This document shows, piece after piece, positions 36,184 through 45,836 of a DNA stretch of 64,000 bases. The notes below the pieces were generated by a model. The model searched no databases. It was not told the DNA's origin and saw nothing but the letters and a program-made list of their open reading frames with translations. Both the position numbers and the translations under genes were made by a program. The stretch is from Campylobacter concisus (lineage in GTDB: Bacteria > Campylobacterota > Campylobacteria > Campylobacterales > Campylobacteraceae), in assembly GCF_003048905.1 (NCBI RefSeq), contig NZ_PIRO01000006.1:1-64000 (forward strand), in the 5' to 3' direction. Numbering within the stretch: position 1 is the stretch's first letter; each line of letters begins with the position of its first letter.

Positions 36184-38055
36184 ATGGCTAATATTTTTAT
36201 GTCATTAGGCACGGGTGTTTCAGGACTAAATGCGGCCCAGCTTCAAATAAGTACAACCGGAAATAATATCGCAAACGCTGATAGCAACTACTATACAAGG
36301 CAGCGTGTTGTCCAATCCGCATCTCCAGCGATGAATACAGTACCTGGCGGAGTTGGTACAGGCACGCAAGTAGATACTATAACAAGGCTTCATGATGAGT
36401 TTGCCTACTCAAGACTAAAATACTCATCGTCAAATTTAGAAAATACAGCCTATAAACAAAGGATTTTGCAAGAAGCTACAAAATATTTTCCTGATCTAAA
36501 AGATAATGGAATGGTGAAAGATATTCAGGAGTATTTTTCCGCATGGAATAACTTTGCTTCAAACCCTAATGCAGGTGCTCAGAAAGTAAATTTGATAAAT
36601 AAAGCAAGTGTATTGACCGCAAGTATCAACCGCTCATCAAAGATGCTTTATGATATGCATGAAAAGATTGATGAAACAATAAAAATAAATATAAATGAGA
36701 TAAATTCGCTAGGCAGACAAATAGCAAATATTAATAAGCAAATCCAAAGAATAGAATCAGGTGCGGACGCTGGTATAAAAATAAATGCAAATGATCTTCG
36801 TGATAAACGTGATGAGCTTGAGCTTGCGATGTCAAAGCTGGTAAATACAGCAGTTTATAAAAGCGATCTAAAGAGCAATTCTAGGGTAGATACAGGAATA
36901 ACAGATCAAGGAAAATACTACAATCTAAATATCGGCGGTGTAAGTATCGTTGATGGTGTAAATTTTCATGAAATTTCTATGAGTTCAACTGAAAGTGGAC
37001 GATATACAAAAATTTATTATGAAAGAGAAGATGGCAGAAGAATCCCAATGGAGGAAAAGATTACAGGCGGTAAAATCGGAGCTGCACTTGATCTTAGGGG
37101 TCGAAACTACGAGCCAGATAATGATAAATTTAGCGACGGAACGATCCAAAAATACATTGATAATTTAAATACATTTAGTAAAACCTTGATAACAAGTACA
37201 AATAATATCTATGCCGAATCCGCAGTTGAAATTTCTAACTCAGATCCGATAAGTTATTTAGAAGGCGATAAAACGTTGATGAATCATGATAATAGTATAA
37301 GAAACGGAAGTTTTGAAGCTATTGTTTATGATAACAAAGGCAATGTCGTGGCCAGAAAAACTATAAATGTAAATGGCACGACGACGATGAATGATACAAG
37401 ATATGGCAACTCTATCGTCAAAGACTTTAACTCAAACTCAGATGACAATAAAGACAATAATATGCTAAATGACGTTGATGACTTTTTTGAGGCGTCATAT
37501 TTTTATGATAAAAATACTCAAAAAGGTACATTTTCTCTCATTCCAAAACAAGCTCAAGGGCTTTATAGCATATCGATAGTCGATCACGGTACAAATTTTC
37601 CAGGCGCTGTTGGCATAAATAGATTTTTTTCAGGTACTGACTCAAATAGTATCGGAATAAATCAAAATTTTACCCAAGACCACACAAAGCTTCGTGCCTA
37701 CTCAAAGCCAGTTATCGGAAATAATGAAGTTGCAAATAAAATGATCCAGCTTCAGTATCAAAAGCAGACCTTTTACTCAAGTGGCATAGCGCTTGATAGA
37801 GATGAGACGATAGAGGGATATTACCGTTATCTTACGACTGACATGGCGAGTGATACAGAGGCAAATAATACTATCCACGATACAAATACATCTTTGCAAA
37901 AGACAGCTGAAGAGGAATTTCAATCAACAAGTGGCGTAGATACGAACGAAGAGCTTACAAATTTAATCCGCTTTCAAGCAAGTTATGGCGCGGCGGCAAA
38001 GATCATCACAACCGTTGATCAAATGCTAGATACGCTTCTTTCGCTAAAACAATGA
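36184..38055 (+). CDS. flgK: Flagellar hook-associated protein 1 FlgK
   Basis: The 623-residue junction protein joins hook and filament. The N-terminal block GLNAAQLQISTTGNNIANAD is universal to rod/hook axial proteins. The C-terminus (GVDTNEELTNLIRFQASYGAA) is the FlgK end that packs in the same coiled coil. The middle is variable and contains Asp/Asn-rich stretches. No signal peptide is present, as it is exported by the flagellar apparatus. It overlaps the next gene by 4 bp. Confidence 0.96.
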   Translation: MANIFMSLGTGVSGLNAAQLQISTTGNNIANADSNYYTRQRVVQSASPAMNTVPGGVGTGTQVDTITRLHDEFAYSRLKYSSSNLENTAYKQRILQEATKYFPDLKDNGMVKDIQEYFSAWNNFASNPNAGAQKVNLINKASVLTASINRSSKMLYDMHEKIDETIKININEINSLGRQIANINKQIQRIESGADAGIKINANDLRDKRDELELAMSKLVNTAVYKSDLKSNSRVDTGITDQGKYYNLNIGGVSIVDGVNFHEISMSSTESGRYTKIYYEREDGRRIPMEEKITGGKIGAALDLRGRNYEPDNDKFSDGTIQKYIDNLNTFSKTLITSTNNIYAESAVEISNSDPISYLEGDKTLMNHDNSIRNGSFEAIVYDNKGNVVARKTINVNGTTTMNDTRYGNSIVKDFNSNSDDNKDNNMLNDVDDFFEASYFYDKNTQKGTFSLIPKQAQGLYSISIVDHGTNFPGAVGINRFFSGTDSNSIGINQNFTQDHTKLRAYSKPVIGNNEVANKMIQLQYQKQTFYSSGIALDRDETIEGYYRYLTTDMASDTEANNTIHDTNTSLQKTAEEEFQSTSGVDTNEELTNLIRFQASYGAAAKIITTVDQMLDTLLSLKQ

Positions 38056-38819
38056 ACGAGCTAAAGAGCCTTTTAGACTCACACGTACTTAGTAAAAATA
38101 CAAATCTGGGGCTGTTTGAAGCCCCAGATCCACTTCAGGTAGCCACTAAATTTAAAGAGCCAAACATAGCGCTCATTTGTGCGTTATTTGCTTATGGTAA
38201 TGCAAAAATGATAGTGAAATTTCTAAATTCGCTTAATTTTGGTTTGCTTGATGAGAGTGAGCAAAATATCAAGAAAAATTTATCAAATTTTAAATACCGC
38301 TTTCAAAATGAAAATGATGTGAGAGAAATTTTTATCACTATCTCACGCCTTAAAAAAGAGGGCGAGATAGAGGAAATTTTACGCCAAGGTCTTGCAAAAA
38401 ATGGCGAAATGATAGATGGCGTAAATGAGCTTATTAAATTTATATATAAGCTAAATTCTTACCGCTCTGACGGATATGAGTTTTTCTTTGGTAAGAGTTT
38501 TGATAGGGAGCCACAAAGCCCATATAAACGCTATAACATGTATCTTCGCTGGATGGTTAGAGATAGCGATATTGACCTTGGACTATTTAAAAATTTGCCA
38601 AAAAATAGACTTTTGATACCGCTTGATGTGCATACACATAGAGTTTCTTTAAATTTAGGACTTATAAATAGAAAAAGCTACGATTTCAAAGCAGTCATGG
38701 ATCTTACAAAAAAACTTAGAGAATTTGACGAGTTAGACCCAATAAAATACGACTTTGCACTTTATAGAATAGGGCAGAGTAAAGAGTTAGAAACTATCGT
38801 AAAAAATCTTAATCAATAA
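38052..38819 (+). CDS. TIGR02757-family protein
   Basis: The 255-residue protein matches a family of unknown function found in epsilonproteobacteria and Bacteroidetes, by the block ALICALFAYGNAKMIVKFLNS near the start, the YKRYNMYLRWMVRDSDIDLG block and the LIPLDVHTHRVSLNLGL block near residue 197. The helical layout resembles DNA glycosylases with a helix-hairpin-helix, but the catalytic residues are not confirmed. It overlaps flgK by 4 bp, though it is probably unrelated to motility. Confidence 0.7.
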   Translation: MNELKSLLDSHVLSKNTNLGLFEAPDPLQVATKFKEPNIALICALFAYGNAKMIVKFLNSLNFGLLDESEQNIKKNLSNFKYRFQNENDVREIFITISRLKKEGEIEEILRQGLAKNGEMIDGVNELIKFIYKLNSYRSDGYEFFFGKSFDREPQSPYKRYNMYLRWMVRDSDIDLGLFKNLPKNRLLIPLDVHTHRVSLNLGLINRKSYDFKAVMDLTKKLREFDELDPIKYDFALYRIGQSKELETIVKNLNQ

Positions 38820-38885
38820 AAATTATTGCTAAATTTTTAAATTTAGGGTAGACTTGCCATACAATTTTATCCACAAGGAGCTTGT

Positions 38886-39422
38886 ATGAAAAAAATCGTT
38901 TTACTAAGTGCAGTTTTAGGAACTTTGCTTTTTGCTCACGAAGGTCATCACTTTGATGCGAAAGCTGGAGAGCATCTAGTTATACCTGTTAATGAGTTAA
39001 GCGAGAAGGGCGATAAGAGTGTCGGCGAAGTAGTAGCTGTTAAGACAAACTATGGCGTTGCATTTTTTCCAAATTTAAAAGGACTTACTGCAGGACTACA
39101 CGGCTTTCACATCCATGAAAATGCTGACTGTGGTGCGACTGAAAAAGGCCTTGGTATGAAAGCAGGCGGCCACTGGGATCCAGCTGGTACAAAAATGCAC
39201 TCTTTTGCCTGGGATGATAAAGGTCACAAAGGCGATTTGCCAGCACTTTACGTAGATGCTGAGGGCAATGCGAACTATCCAGTGCTAGCCCCAAAGATAA
39301 AAAGTCTTGACGAGCTAAAAGGTCACTCATTAATGGTTCATGTTGGTGGTGATAATCACAGCGACAATCCAAAAGCACTTGGCGGTGGCGGTGCTAGAAT
39401 GCTTTGTGGCGTTATTAAGTAA
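38886..39422 (+). CDS. sodC: Periplasmic Cu/Zn superoxide dismutase
   Basis: The 178-residue enzyme has a signal peptide (residues 1-17, ending LLFA) followed by a His-rich mature start. The copper/zinc site is built from the [11 protein letters not shown] block, GGHWDPAG and VGGDNHSD. The conserved cysteines (in ENADC and LCGVIK) form the structural disulphide. It removes superoxide in the periplasm, which is common in pathogens that meet host phagocytes. It is a single-gene unit with an AAGGAG ribosome site. Confidence 0.96.
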   Translation: MKKIVLLSAVLGTLLFAHEGHHFDAKAGEHLVIPVNELSEKGDKSVGEVVAVKTNYGVAFFPNLKGLTAGLHGFHIHENADCGATEKGLGMKAGGHWDPAGTKMHSFAWDDKGHKGDLPALYVDAEGNANYPVLAPKIKSLDELKGHSLMVHVGGDNHSDNPKALGGGGARMLCGVIK

Positions 39423-39432
39423 TCACTTTAAT

Positions 39433-39467
39433 AAACGAGTCTTTGAGCTAGATCTAAAGGCTCGTTT
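39433..39467 (+). terminator. Possible terminator after sodC
   Basis: AAACGAG (39433..39439) and CTCGTTT (39461..39467) pair perfectly, and CTTT/AAAG extends the stem by four pairs after a one-base mismatch. The tail is AAATTT, so the T-run is weak. Confidence 0.45.
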
Positions 39468-39575
39468 AAATTTATAAATTTCAAAAATCTCTCATTTTAA
39501 ATATAAAAATTTTACAAAAAGATAAGTACAAATAAATTACAATCTACTTTTATTTCAATTATCAAAAGAGCAAAA

Positions 39576-40337
39576 ATGGATTTTGATCTACTTAGTTATG
39601 TCGTTTTTTTTATAGCTGCGTTTTTAGGTGGTTTTATTGATTCTATCGCTGGTGGAGGTGGGCTTATAACGCTTCCAGCTATTATGGCGATGGGCGTGCC
39701 ACCACACCTTGCACTTGGTACAAATAAGCTTCAAGGTGTCTTTGGTAGCTTTACAGCGACTTTAAATTTCACAAAACGGGGATTAATTAATTATAAAGAG
39801 TGCTTTGTAGGTATCATCTTTACTTTTATTGGAGCTATCATCGGAGCGGTGGTTATCCTATTTTTAAATACAAATTTTTTAAAGATAATTATCCCATTTT
39901 TACTGATTGCTATTTTTATCTATACGCTTTTTATGCCAAAAGTCGGCGAAAATGATAGAGCTGCAAAGATGAATGAAAAACTATTTTATGTAGTTTTTGG
40001 ACTAATGCTTGGCTTTTATGATGGTTTTTTTGGTCCAGGAACAGGCTCTTTTTGGACATTTGCGATAGTGGCATTAATTGGGCTAAATTTAAAAAAAGCT
40101 GTAGCTCATACGAAACTCTTAAATTTTACTAGCAATATCGTTGCTCTTGGCATTTTTATAGCCGGTGGACAGATGCTTTGGGCTGTTGGACTTTTGATGG
40201 CAGTTGGTCAAATTTTAGGCGCATATTTTGGATCAAATCTTGTCATTAAAAAAGAGGTAAAATTTATTAGAACAATGTTTCTAGTGGTAGTAGCAGTGAC
40301 CATTTGTAAATTGATTTTCGATTATTTCAGAGTTTAA
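39576..40337 (+). CDS. TauE/SafE-family sulphite/anion exporter
   Basis: The 253-residue membrane protein has about eight helices. Conserved features are the N-terminal DSIAGGGGLITLPAIM, GTNKLQGVFGSF and, after the centre, GFYDGFFGPGTGSF. These define the TSUP (TauE/SafE) family of anion transporters, which may export sulphite, sulphonates or organic acids. The substrate cannot be told from sequence. A TACAAT -10 lies about 32 bp upstream of its ATG, so it is likely transcribed alone. Confidence 0.85.
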   Translation: MDFDLLSYVVFFIAAFLGGFIDSIAGGGGLITLPAIMAMGVPPHLALGTNKLQGVFGSFTATLNFTKRGLINYKECFVGIIFTFIGAIIGAVVILFLNTNFLKIIIPFLLIAIFIYTLFMPKVGENDRAAKMNEKLFYVVFGLMLGFYDGFFGPGTGSFWTFAIVALIGLNLKKAVAHTKLLNFTSNIVALGIFIAGGQMLWAVGLLMAVGQILGAYFGSNLVIKKEVKFIRTMFLVVVAVTICKLIFDYFRV

Positions 40338-40402
40338 AATTAAAAATGTTTTAACAATAATTTTGTTACAATCACGCAAAATTCTAAATCCAAGGTAAAT
40401 TA

Positions 40403-41086
40403 ATGAAAGATTTGTTTCTATTTTCAAATTTCCTAAATAGCTCCCACGCCTTTATCTATGCGTTTCACTTTCTGCTTGTAGCTTTGATTGTTATCATAGT
40501 TGCTTATATAGCAAGGAGCAAAATGCAGCTTGTGCCAAGAGGTCTTCAAAATATAGTTGAAGCTTATTTGGAGGGCGTTATATCGATGGGAAGAGATACT
40601 TTAGGCAGTGAAAAACTAGCTAGGAAATATCTTCCACTTGTTGCAACTATCGGTTTTATCGTATTTTTTTCAAATGTTGTAGGTATTATTCCTGGATTTG
40701 AGTCACCAACATCAAGTCTAAATTTAACTCTAGTTTTGGCTTTGGTTGTATTTATTTATTACAACTTTGAGGGCATTAGAGAAAATGGATTTTTCAAGTA
40801 CTTTGGACACTTTATGGGGCCTAATAAATTTCTAGCTCCTATTATGTTTCCAGTTGAAGTCATCTCGCATCTTTCACGTGTAGTTTCGCTATCATTTCGT
40901 CTTTTTGGTAATATCAAGGGTGATGATCTATTCTTGCTAGCGATGCTTACACTTGCACCTTGGTTTGCTCCACTTCCAGCTTTTGCGCTTCTAACGCTTA
41001 TGGCTGTTTTGCAAACATTTATCTTTATGATGCTAACTTACGTTTATCTAGCCGGTGCCGTTGCTATTAGTGAGCACGAGCATTAA
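40403..41086 (+). CDS. atpB: ATP synthase F0 subunit a
   Basis: This 227-residue protein forms the proton half-channel of ATP synthase. Helices fill most of the length. The conserved Arg lies in the [15 protein letters not shown] segment (about 168-182) and faces the c-ring. It is separate from the other atp genes, as in other Campylobacter. A TACAAT -10 (40367..40372) and a strong terminator at 41092..41117 bracket it as a single-gene unit. Confidence 0.96.
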   Translation: MKDLFLFSNFLNSSHAFIYAFHFLLVALIVIIVAYIARSKMQLVPRGLQNIVEAYLEGVISMGRDTLGSEKLARKYLPLVATIGFIVFFSNVVGIIPGFESPTSSLNLTLVLALVVFIYYNFEGIRENGFFKYFGHFMGPNKFLAPIMFPVEVISHLSRVVSLSFRLFGNIKGDDLFLLAMLTLAPWFAPLPAFALLTLMAVLQTFIFMMLTYVYLAGAVAISEHEH

Positions 41087-41091
41087 AATTT

Positions 41092-41117
41092 AAAGCCATA
41101 TTTTTATATGGCTTTTT
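41092..41117 (+). terminator. Rho-independent terminator of atpB
   Basis: AAAGCCATAT and ATATGGCTTT pair over 10 bp with a 4-base loop, followed by a T-run. It is one of the cleanest terminators in the window. Confidence 0.85.
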
Positions 41118-41250
41118 CCTTTTTAAAACTATTTAAATTTTTAAATCACATTCTTTATTTTTCCAGTCAAAACGCTCATTTTTAGATATTTTAAAAGAAA
41201 GTATCGCTAAAATACGCCTTAAAAATTTGTATAAATTTAAAGGTAAAAAT

Positions 41251-42672
41251 ATGTTTGAAGTCGTTATTGGTTTAGAAGTTCACACTCAGCTTAATACAAA
41301 AACTAAAATTTTCTGCTCTTGCTCAACTAGCTTCGGCGATGAGGCAAATACTCATGTTTGCCCAACTTGCCTAGCACTTCCTGGAGCGCTACCTGTGCTA
41401 AACAAAGAGGCTGTAAAAAAGGCTATCAGTTTTGGCACAGCGATAAATGCTAAGATCAATAAAAAATCAGTCTTTAATAGAAAAAACTACTTCTATCCAG
41501 ACCTTCCAAAGGCATATCAAATTTCTCAGTTTGAGATACCTATCGTTGAAGGTGGCGAGCTAATTATCGACGTAAATGGCACTAAAAAACGCATAGGTGT
41601 AACAAGAGCACACCTTGAAGAGGATGCTGGCAAGAACATCCACGAAGAAACCGAGAGTCTGGTTGATCTAAACAGAGCCGGCACACCACTTCTTGAGATA
41701 GTTAGTGAGCCAGATCTTAGAAGCAGCGATGAGGCGGTGGCTTATCTTAAAAAACTACACTCAATCCTTCGCTTTTTAAATATAAGTGATGCAAATATGC
41801 AGGAAGGTAGCTTTCGCTGCGACGCAAACGTCTCTATCCGTCCAAAAGGCGATACCAAGCTTTATACAAGGGTTGAGATAAAAAATCTAAACTCATTTAA
41901 ATTTATCCAAAAGGCGATTGACTACGAAGTAGAGCGCCAAAGTGCAGCTTGGGAAGATGGTAAATACGACCAAGAAGTCTATCAAGAGACAAGGCTGTTT
42001 GACACGACAAATTTAGTGACAAGATCTATGCGTGGCAAAGAGGATAGCGCGGAGTATAGATACTTTCCTGACCCTGATTTGCTGCCAGTTGAGATATCAG
42101 AAGATATGTATAACGAAGCGATAAAAATTCCAGAGCTTGCCGAGCAAAAGGTCGCAAGATATGTTAGCGAGCTAGGCGTAAAAGAGAGTGATGCGCTAAA
42201 TTTAACTCAAAGCGTTGAGATGGCTAGATATTTTGAAGAGTTGATCGCTACTGGAATTCAGCCAAAACTAGCTACTACATGGCTTATAGTCGAGCTTCTT
42301 GGCCGCTTAAATAACGGCGTAACGATCGAGACAAGCCCAGTTAATAGTGCTAAAATGATAAATTTACTAAAACGCATAGAAGATGGAACGATAAGCGGCA
42401 AGGCTGCAAAAGAGGTTCTAGACTACCTAATGGAAAATGACGCGGACGTCGATAGTGTCATCGAAAAGCTTGGCTTAAAACAAGTGAGCGACGACTCAGC
42501 GATTATTGCGATCATAGATCAAATTTTGGTTGCAAATACTGACAAAGTCGAAGAGTATAAAAACGGCAAAGATAAGATGTTTGGCTTCTTTGTCGGTCAG
42601 GTGATGAAAGAGGGCAAGGGTGCCTTTAATCCAGGCAAGGTCAATGAGCTTTTAAAGGCCAAAATAGGCTAA
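41251..42672 (+). CDS. gatB: Aspartyl/glutamyl-tRNA amidotransferase subunit B
   Basis: This is the kinase-like subunit of GatCAB, which converts Glu-tRNA-Gln and Asp-tRNA-Asn to the amidated forms. It begins [14 protein letters not shown], the family start, and has the zinc-binding CSCSTSF plus CPTCL pairs (about 25-45). A C-terminal tRNA-binding YqeY-like tail (about 390-473) ends [16 protein letters not shown]. The ATG at 41251 follows an AAGG site; a TTG 24 bases earlier is less likely. gpsA follows 12 bp downstream. Confidence 0.97.
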   Translation: MFEVVIGLEVHTQLNTKTKIFCSCSTSFGDEANTHVCPTCLALPGALPVLNKEAVKKAISFGTAINAKINKKSVFNRKNYFYPDLPKAYQISQFEIPIVEGGELIIDVNGTKKRIGVTRAHLEEDAGKNIHEETESLVDLNRAGTPLLEIVSEPDLRSSDEAVAYLKKLHSILRFLNISDANMQEGSFRCDANVSIRPKGDTKLYTRVEIKNLNSFKFIQKAIDYEVERQSAAWEDGKYDQEVYQETRLFDTTNLVTRSMRGKEDSAEYRYFPDPDLLPVEISEDMYNEAIKIPELAEQKVARYVSELGVKESDALNLTQSVEMARYFEELIATGIQPKLATTWLIVELLGRLNNGVTIETSPVNSAKMINLLKRIEDGTISGKAAKEVLDYLMENDADVDSVIEKLGLKQVSDDSAIIAIIDQILVANTDKVEEYKNGKDKMFGFFVGQVMKEGKGAFNPGKVNELLKAKIG

Positions 42673-42684
42673 AAAAGGGCTAAA

Positions 42685-43575
42685 ATGAGCATAGCAGTCA
42701 TCGGAGCTGGCAAGTGGGGCAGTGCGCTTTTTCACGCATTTAGTGAAAATAACGAGTGTGTCATCAGCTCAAGAACGCCAAGAGACATGCTAAATTTTGT
42801 AAGCTTGGATGAAGCCTTGGAGTGCGAATATCTAGTCTGCACGATCCCAACGCAAGCTACAAATTTATGGCTAAAGCAAAACTACAAAAACAAAGGTCAA
42901 AAGATCCTAGTCGCTAGCAAGGGCATAGACACGGCAAATCTTAAATTTTTAAATGAAATTTACGAGGATTTTGTTGATAGAGAAAATTTAGCCTTTCTTT
43001 CAGGGCCGACCTTTGCAAAAGAGATCATGCAAAAGCTGCCTTGCGCCTTGGTGATAAATTCTAAAAACCAAAATTTAGCTTCAAAATTTGCCTCATTTTT
43101 CCCAAGCTACATGAAAGCATATACCTCTGATGACGTGATCGGTGCTGAAGTGTGCGGGGCGTATAAAAACGTGATCGCCATAGCTGGCGGCATCTGTGAC
43201 GGCCTTGGTCTTGGCAACAACGCAAGGGCAAGTCTCATTTCACGTGGGCTTGTCGAGATGGCTAGATTTGGCAAATTTTTTGGTGCAAAAGACGAGACAT
43301 TTATGGGGCTAAGCGGCGCAGGGGATCTTTTCTTGACCGCTTCATCGATACTTTCACGCAACTACCGCGTAGGTCTTGGCATCGCAAGGCACGAGAGATT
43401 AGAGAAAATTTTAAATGAGCTTGGCGAGGTGGCAGAGGGCGTCGATACTGCAAGGGCTATTAGCAAGATCGCTAAAGAAAAGGGCATATACGTGCCGATT
43501 GCCAGTGAGGTTGAAAATATGCTAAATGGCAAAGACGTTTTTGAGAGCGTAAAATCGCTTTTGGGAAGAAGATGA
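42685..43575 (+). CDS. gpsA: Glycerol-3-phosphate dehydrogenase [NAD(P)+]
   Basis: The 296-residue enzyme reduces dihydroxyacetone phosphate to sn-glycerol-3-phosphate for phospholipid synthesis. Motifs are the N-terminal GAGKWGSALF nucleotide fold, FLSGPTFAKEI, the catalytic-lysine block CGAYKNVIAIAGGICDGLGLG and GLSGAGDLFLT. At about 296 residues it is slightly short of the E. coli enzyme (339) but full for Campylobacter. It overlaps nagZ by 4 bp. Confidence 0.96.
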   Translation: MSIAVIGAGKWGSALFHAFSENNECVISSRTPRDMLNFVSLDEALECEYLVCTIPTQATNLWLKQNYKNKGQKILVASKGIDTANLKFLNEIYEDFVDRENLAFLSGPTFAKEIMQKLPCALVINSKNQNLASKFASFFPSYMKAYTSDDVIGAEVCGAYKNVIAIAGGICDGLGLGNNARASLISRGLVEMARFGKFFGAKDETFMGLSGAGDLFLTASSILSRNYRVGLGIARHERLEKILNELGEVAEGVDTARAISKIAKEKGIYVPIASEVENMLNGKDVFESVKSLLGRR

Positions 43576-44627
43576 AAACTTTTAAATTTATACTTTTTGT
43601 GGCTATTTTTGCTCTGGGGCTAAACGGCGCTGAAGTGAGCCTAAGAGCCAAAATCTCGCAGATGATAATGGTTGGTTTTAACGGAGCTAGCACAAAGGAC
43701 GCTGCGTTTCGCGCGATGTTAAGCGACGCTGGATACGAGAGATTTGGCGGAGTAATACTACTTGGCAGAAATGTCACCAATAAAGCCCAGTTAAAAGCTA
43801 GCATAAAAGCTATCAAAGAGAAAAGTCCTAAAATTTTCATCGCTATCGACGAAGAGGGTGGCAACGTAAGCCGTATGAAGGATAAGAGCTTTGAGGGCCC
43901 GTATCCTAGCGCATACGAGGTCGCAAGCACGCTTGATATCAAAAGCGCTTATGATCTCTACTCAAAAATGGCTATAAATTTAAAGGAGTGTGGCATAAAT
44001 TTAAATTTCGCCCCAGTGGTTGATCTGCACGACGAAAACTCGCCGATAATTGCTGCAAAGCAAAGGGCGTTTAGCGAGTATGCAAGCAAGGTAGTGATCT
44101 ACGCTGATGCCTTTATGGACGCATTTAAAGAGCAGGGCATCCTAACGACACTTAAGCATTTTCCAGGGCATGGTAGCTCAAAAGAGGACTCGCATAAAAA
44201 TAAGAGTGAGGTCACGCTAAGTAAAGATGCACTTTTGCCATATAAAGACGCCATAAGCACTGGTAGAGCGCAGATCATCATGGTCGGACACCTTTTTGTA
44301 AAGGGCATCGACGAGGACAATCCAGCCACACTTTCTAAAAAAATAATAACCGATCTCTTGCGAAATGAGCTTAAATTTAATGGCGTAGTCATCAGCGATG
44401 ATATGCTGATGAAAGGCGTTGGCGACGAAGCTTTGGCTCAAAAAGTGGTGAAATTTATAAACGCTGGTGGCGACATCTTGCTCTTTAGCGAGTTCAAGAT
44501 AAATAACCAAAGAACGGCCGATCTAGTCGCTCAAATCATAGTTGATGCAGTAAACGAGAAAAAGATCAGCAAAGAGCGAATCGATGCTTCATATAAGAGG
44601 ATAATGGCTCTAAAAGCGAAGCTTTAA
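43572..44627 (+). CDS. nagZ: Beta-N-acetylhexosaminidase (glycoside hydrolase family 3)
   Basis: The 351-residue protein has an N-terminal signal-like segment (about 1-18), so it may be exported rather than cytosolic. The GH3 catalytic region shows AIDEEGGNVSRMK, KHFPGHGSSKEDSH (the His/Asp acid-base loop) and ISDDMLMKGV with the nucleophile Asp. It removes GlcNAc from peptidoglycan fragments. It is convergent with the mcrC gene, 15 bp apart. Confidence 0.9.
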   Translation: MKTFKFILFVAIFALGLNGAEVSLRAKISQMIMVGFNGASTKDAAFRAMLSDAGYERFGGVILLGRNVTNKAQLKASIKAIKEKSPKIFIAIDEEGGNVSRMKDKSFEGPYPSAYEVASTLDIKSAYDLYSKMAINLKECGINLNFAPVVDLHDENSPIIAAKQRAFSEYASKVVIYADAFMDAFKEQGILTTLKHFPGHGSSKEDSHKNKSEVTLSKDALLPYKDAISTGRAQIIMVGHLFVKGIDEDNPATLSKKIITDLLRNELKFNGVVISDDMLMKGVGDEALAQKVVKFINAGGDILLFSEFKINNQRTADLVAQIIVDAVNEKKISKERIDASYKRIMALKAKL

Positions 44628-44642
44628 ATTTGACTTTTAAAG

Positions 44643-45836
44643 TTATGTTAGTAAATTTGCGTTATTTTCATCTTTTTCAAGATCAAAATATAAAATTTCA
44701 AGTTGCATATTTTTTTCATATTCAAATTTCATAGGCTCTTGTTGTATGCCGTCTATCTTTGGATAGATGAGGTATAGCTTGCCGTCACACTGATGCTTTT
44801 TTCCGTAAGCATATAGCTGATACAAGTCGGCTTGTGAGATATCATCTTTTGAGCTTATGATTTTCCATTTTGTGTCGGCTATAAATTTGCCTTCTAAAAA
44901 TATATCAGGTCTCAGTTTGAAGCTTTGTGGATTTTCTACGAGGTATTTTTCTGAGTGTTGTAAAATAGTGCATGGAAAGCTTTTCTTTATAAAATTTCCA
45001 ACATAGCTTTCAAAGAGTGCATTCATATCAAATAGCAAAGCAAAGGCTAGATCATCGCCCTTGTGCGGAGTAAAAGAGTTGCCAAGCAAAAAGATCTTGC
45101 ACCATAAAAGAGTTTGCTCGTAGTGCTTTACTTGGCGGTTTATGACAAGCTTTGCAAAGAAATTTTTATAATCCTCACGCTCCGAAACCTCATCAAATAT
45201 AAATAAAAGCTCGCGTATTTTTTGCTGATTTTTACTAGAATTTGACTTTTTGTATAGAAATTTAAGCGTCATTTTTATGATCCTATTTATCTTTATATCG
45301 CTTAAAAATTCGCTGTATCCTACGTAAAACCGCTCTTTGTGGATGCTATTCCTTTTGATCTGCTCGTTTATATTAAGCTTTCCTTTTAGGAAATTTAGGT
45401 TCTCCTCTAACGCCACATAGTCGCTTTTTATCCCCTTTTTTACAAGAGCTTCAAGCTCACTTAAAAACATATAGATGAAAATTTCCAAAAGCGGTAAATT
45501 TTGTATTTTTAAACTGGCTAAATTTGAGCTTTTAAATGGGAAATTTTTTAACGTCTTTAGCATTTTTATAAAAACCGCTTTTGATCTTTCGGCGTCGGTT
45601 TTGTCTGCTATTTTTGGCAAAATTTCTATCGTTAAGCCACTTTTTGTCTGCAAAACACCGACATAGTTTCTAGCCTGTATAAATTTTCCACCAACCCCGC
45701 TTGCTATCCTTAAAAACGGAGCATTTTCATCGCTATTTTTAAGGATAAAATTTTCTATATCGTCAAAGTCTTTTTTGCCTACATCATGTTGATATATACG
45801 CTCAAACTCAGTTATCGTTAGCTGACTTTGCTTCAT
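44643..45836 (-). CDS. mcrC: McrC-type subunit of a type IV restriction system (nuclease)
   Basis: The 397-residue McrC homologue has an N-terminal domain that binds the McrB ring (about 1-170) and a C-terminal PD-(D/E)xK nuclease. The catalytic residues can be read: Asp311 (LRPDIF) and Asp321-x-Lys323 (ADTK), followed by the family block QADLYQLYAYGKKHQC. It supplies the cutting activity once the McrB motor has located modified DNA. The gene overlaps mcrB by 29 bp, a typical two-gene unit. Composition is somewhat more AT-rich than the surrounding genes. Confidence 0.92.
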   Translation of the reverse strand: MKQSQLTITEFERIYQHDVGKKDFDDIENFILKNSDENAPFLRIASGVGGKFIQARNYVGVLQTKSGLTIEILPKIADKTDAERSKAVFIKMLKTLKNFPFKSSNLASLKIQNLPLLEIFIYMFLSELEALVKKGIKSDYVALEENLNFLKGKLNINEQIKRNSIHKERFYVGYSEFLSDIKINRIIKMTLKFLYKKSNSSKNQQKIRELLFIFDEVSEREDYKNFFAKLVINRQVKHYEQTLLWCKIFLLGNSFTPHKGDDLAFALLFDMNALFESYVGNFIKKSFPCTILQHSEKYLVENPQSFKLRPDIFLEGKFIADTKWKIISSKDDISQADLYQLYAYGKKHQCDGKLYLIYPKIDGIQQEPMKFEYEKNMQLEILYFDLEKDENNANLLT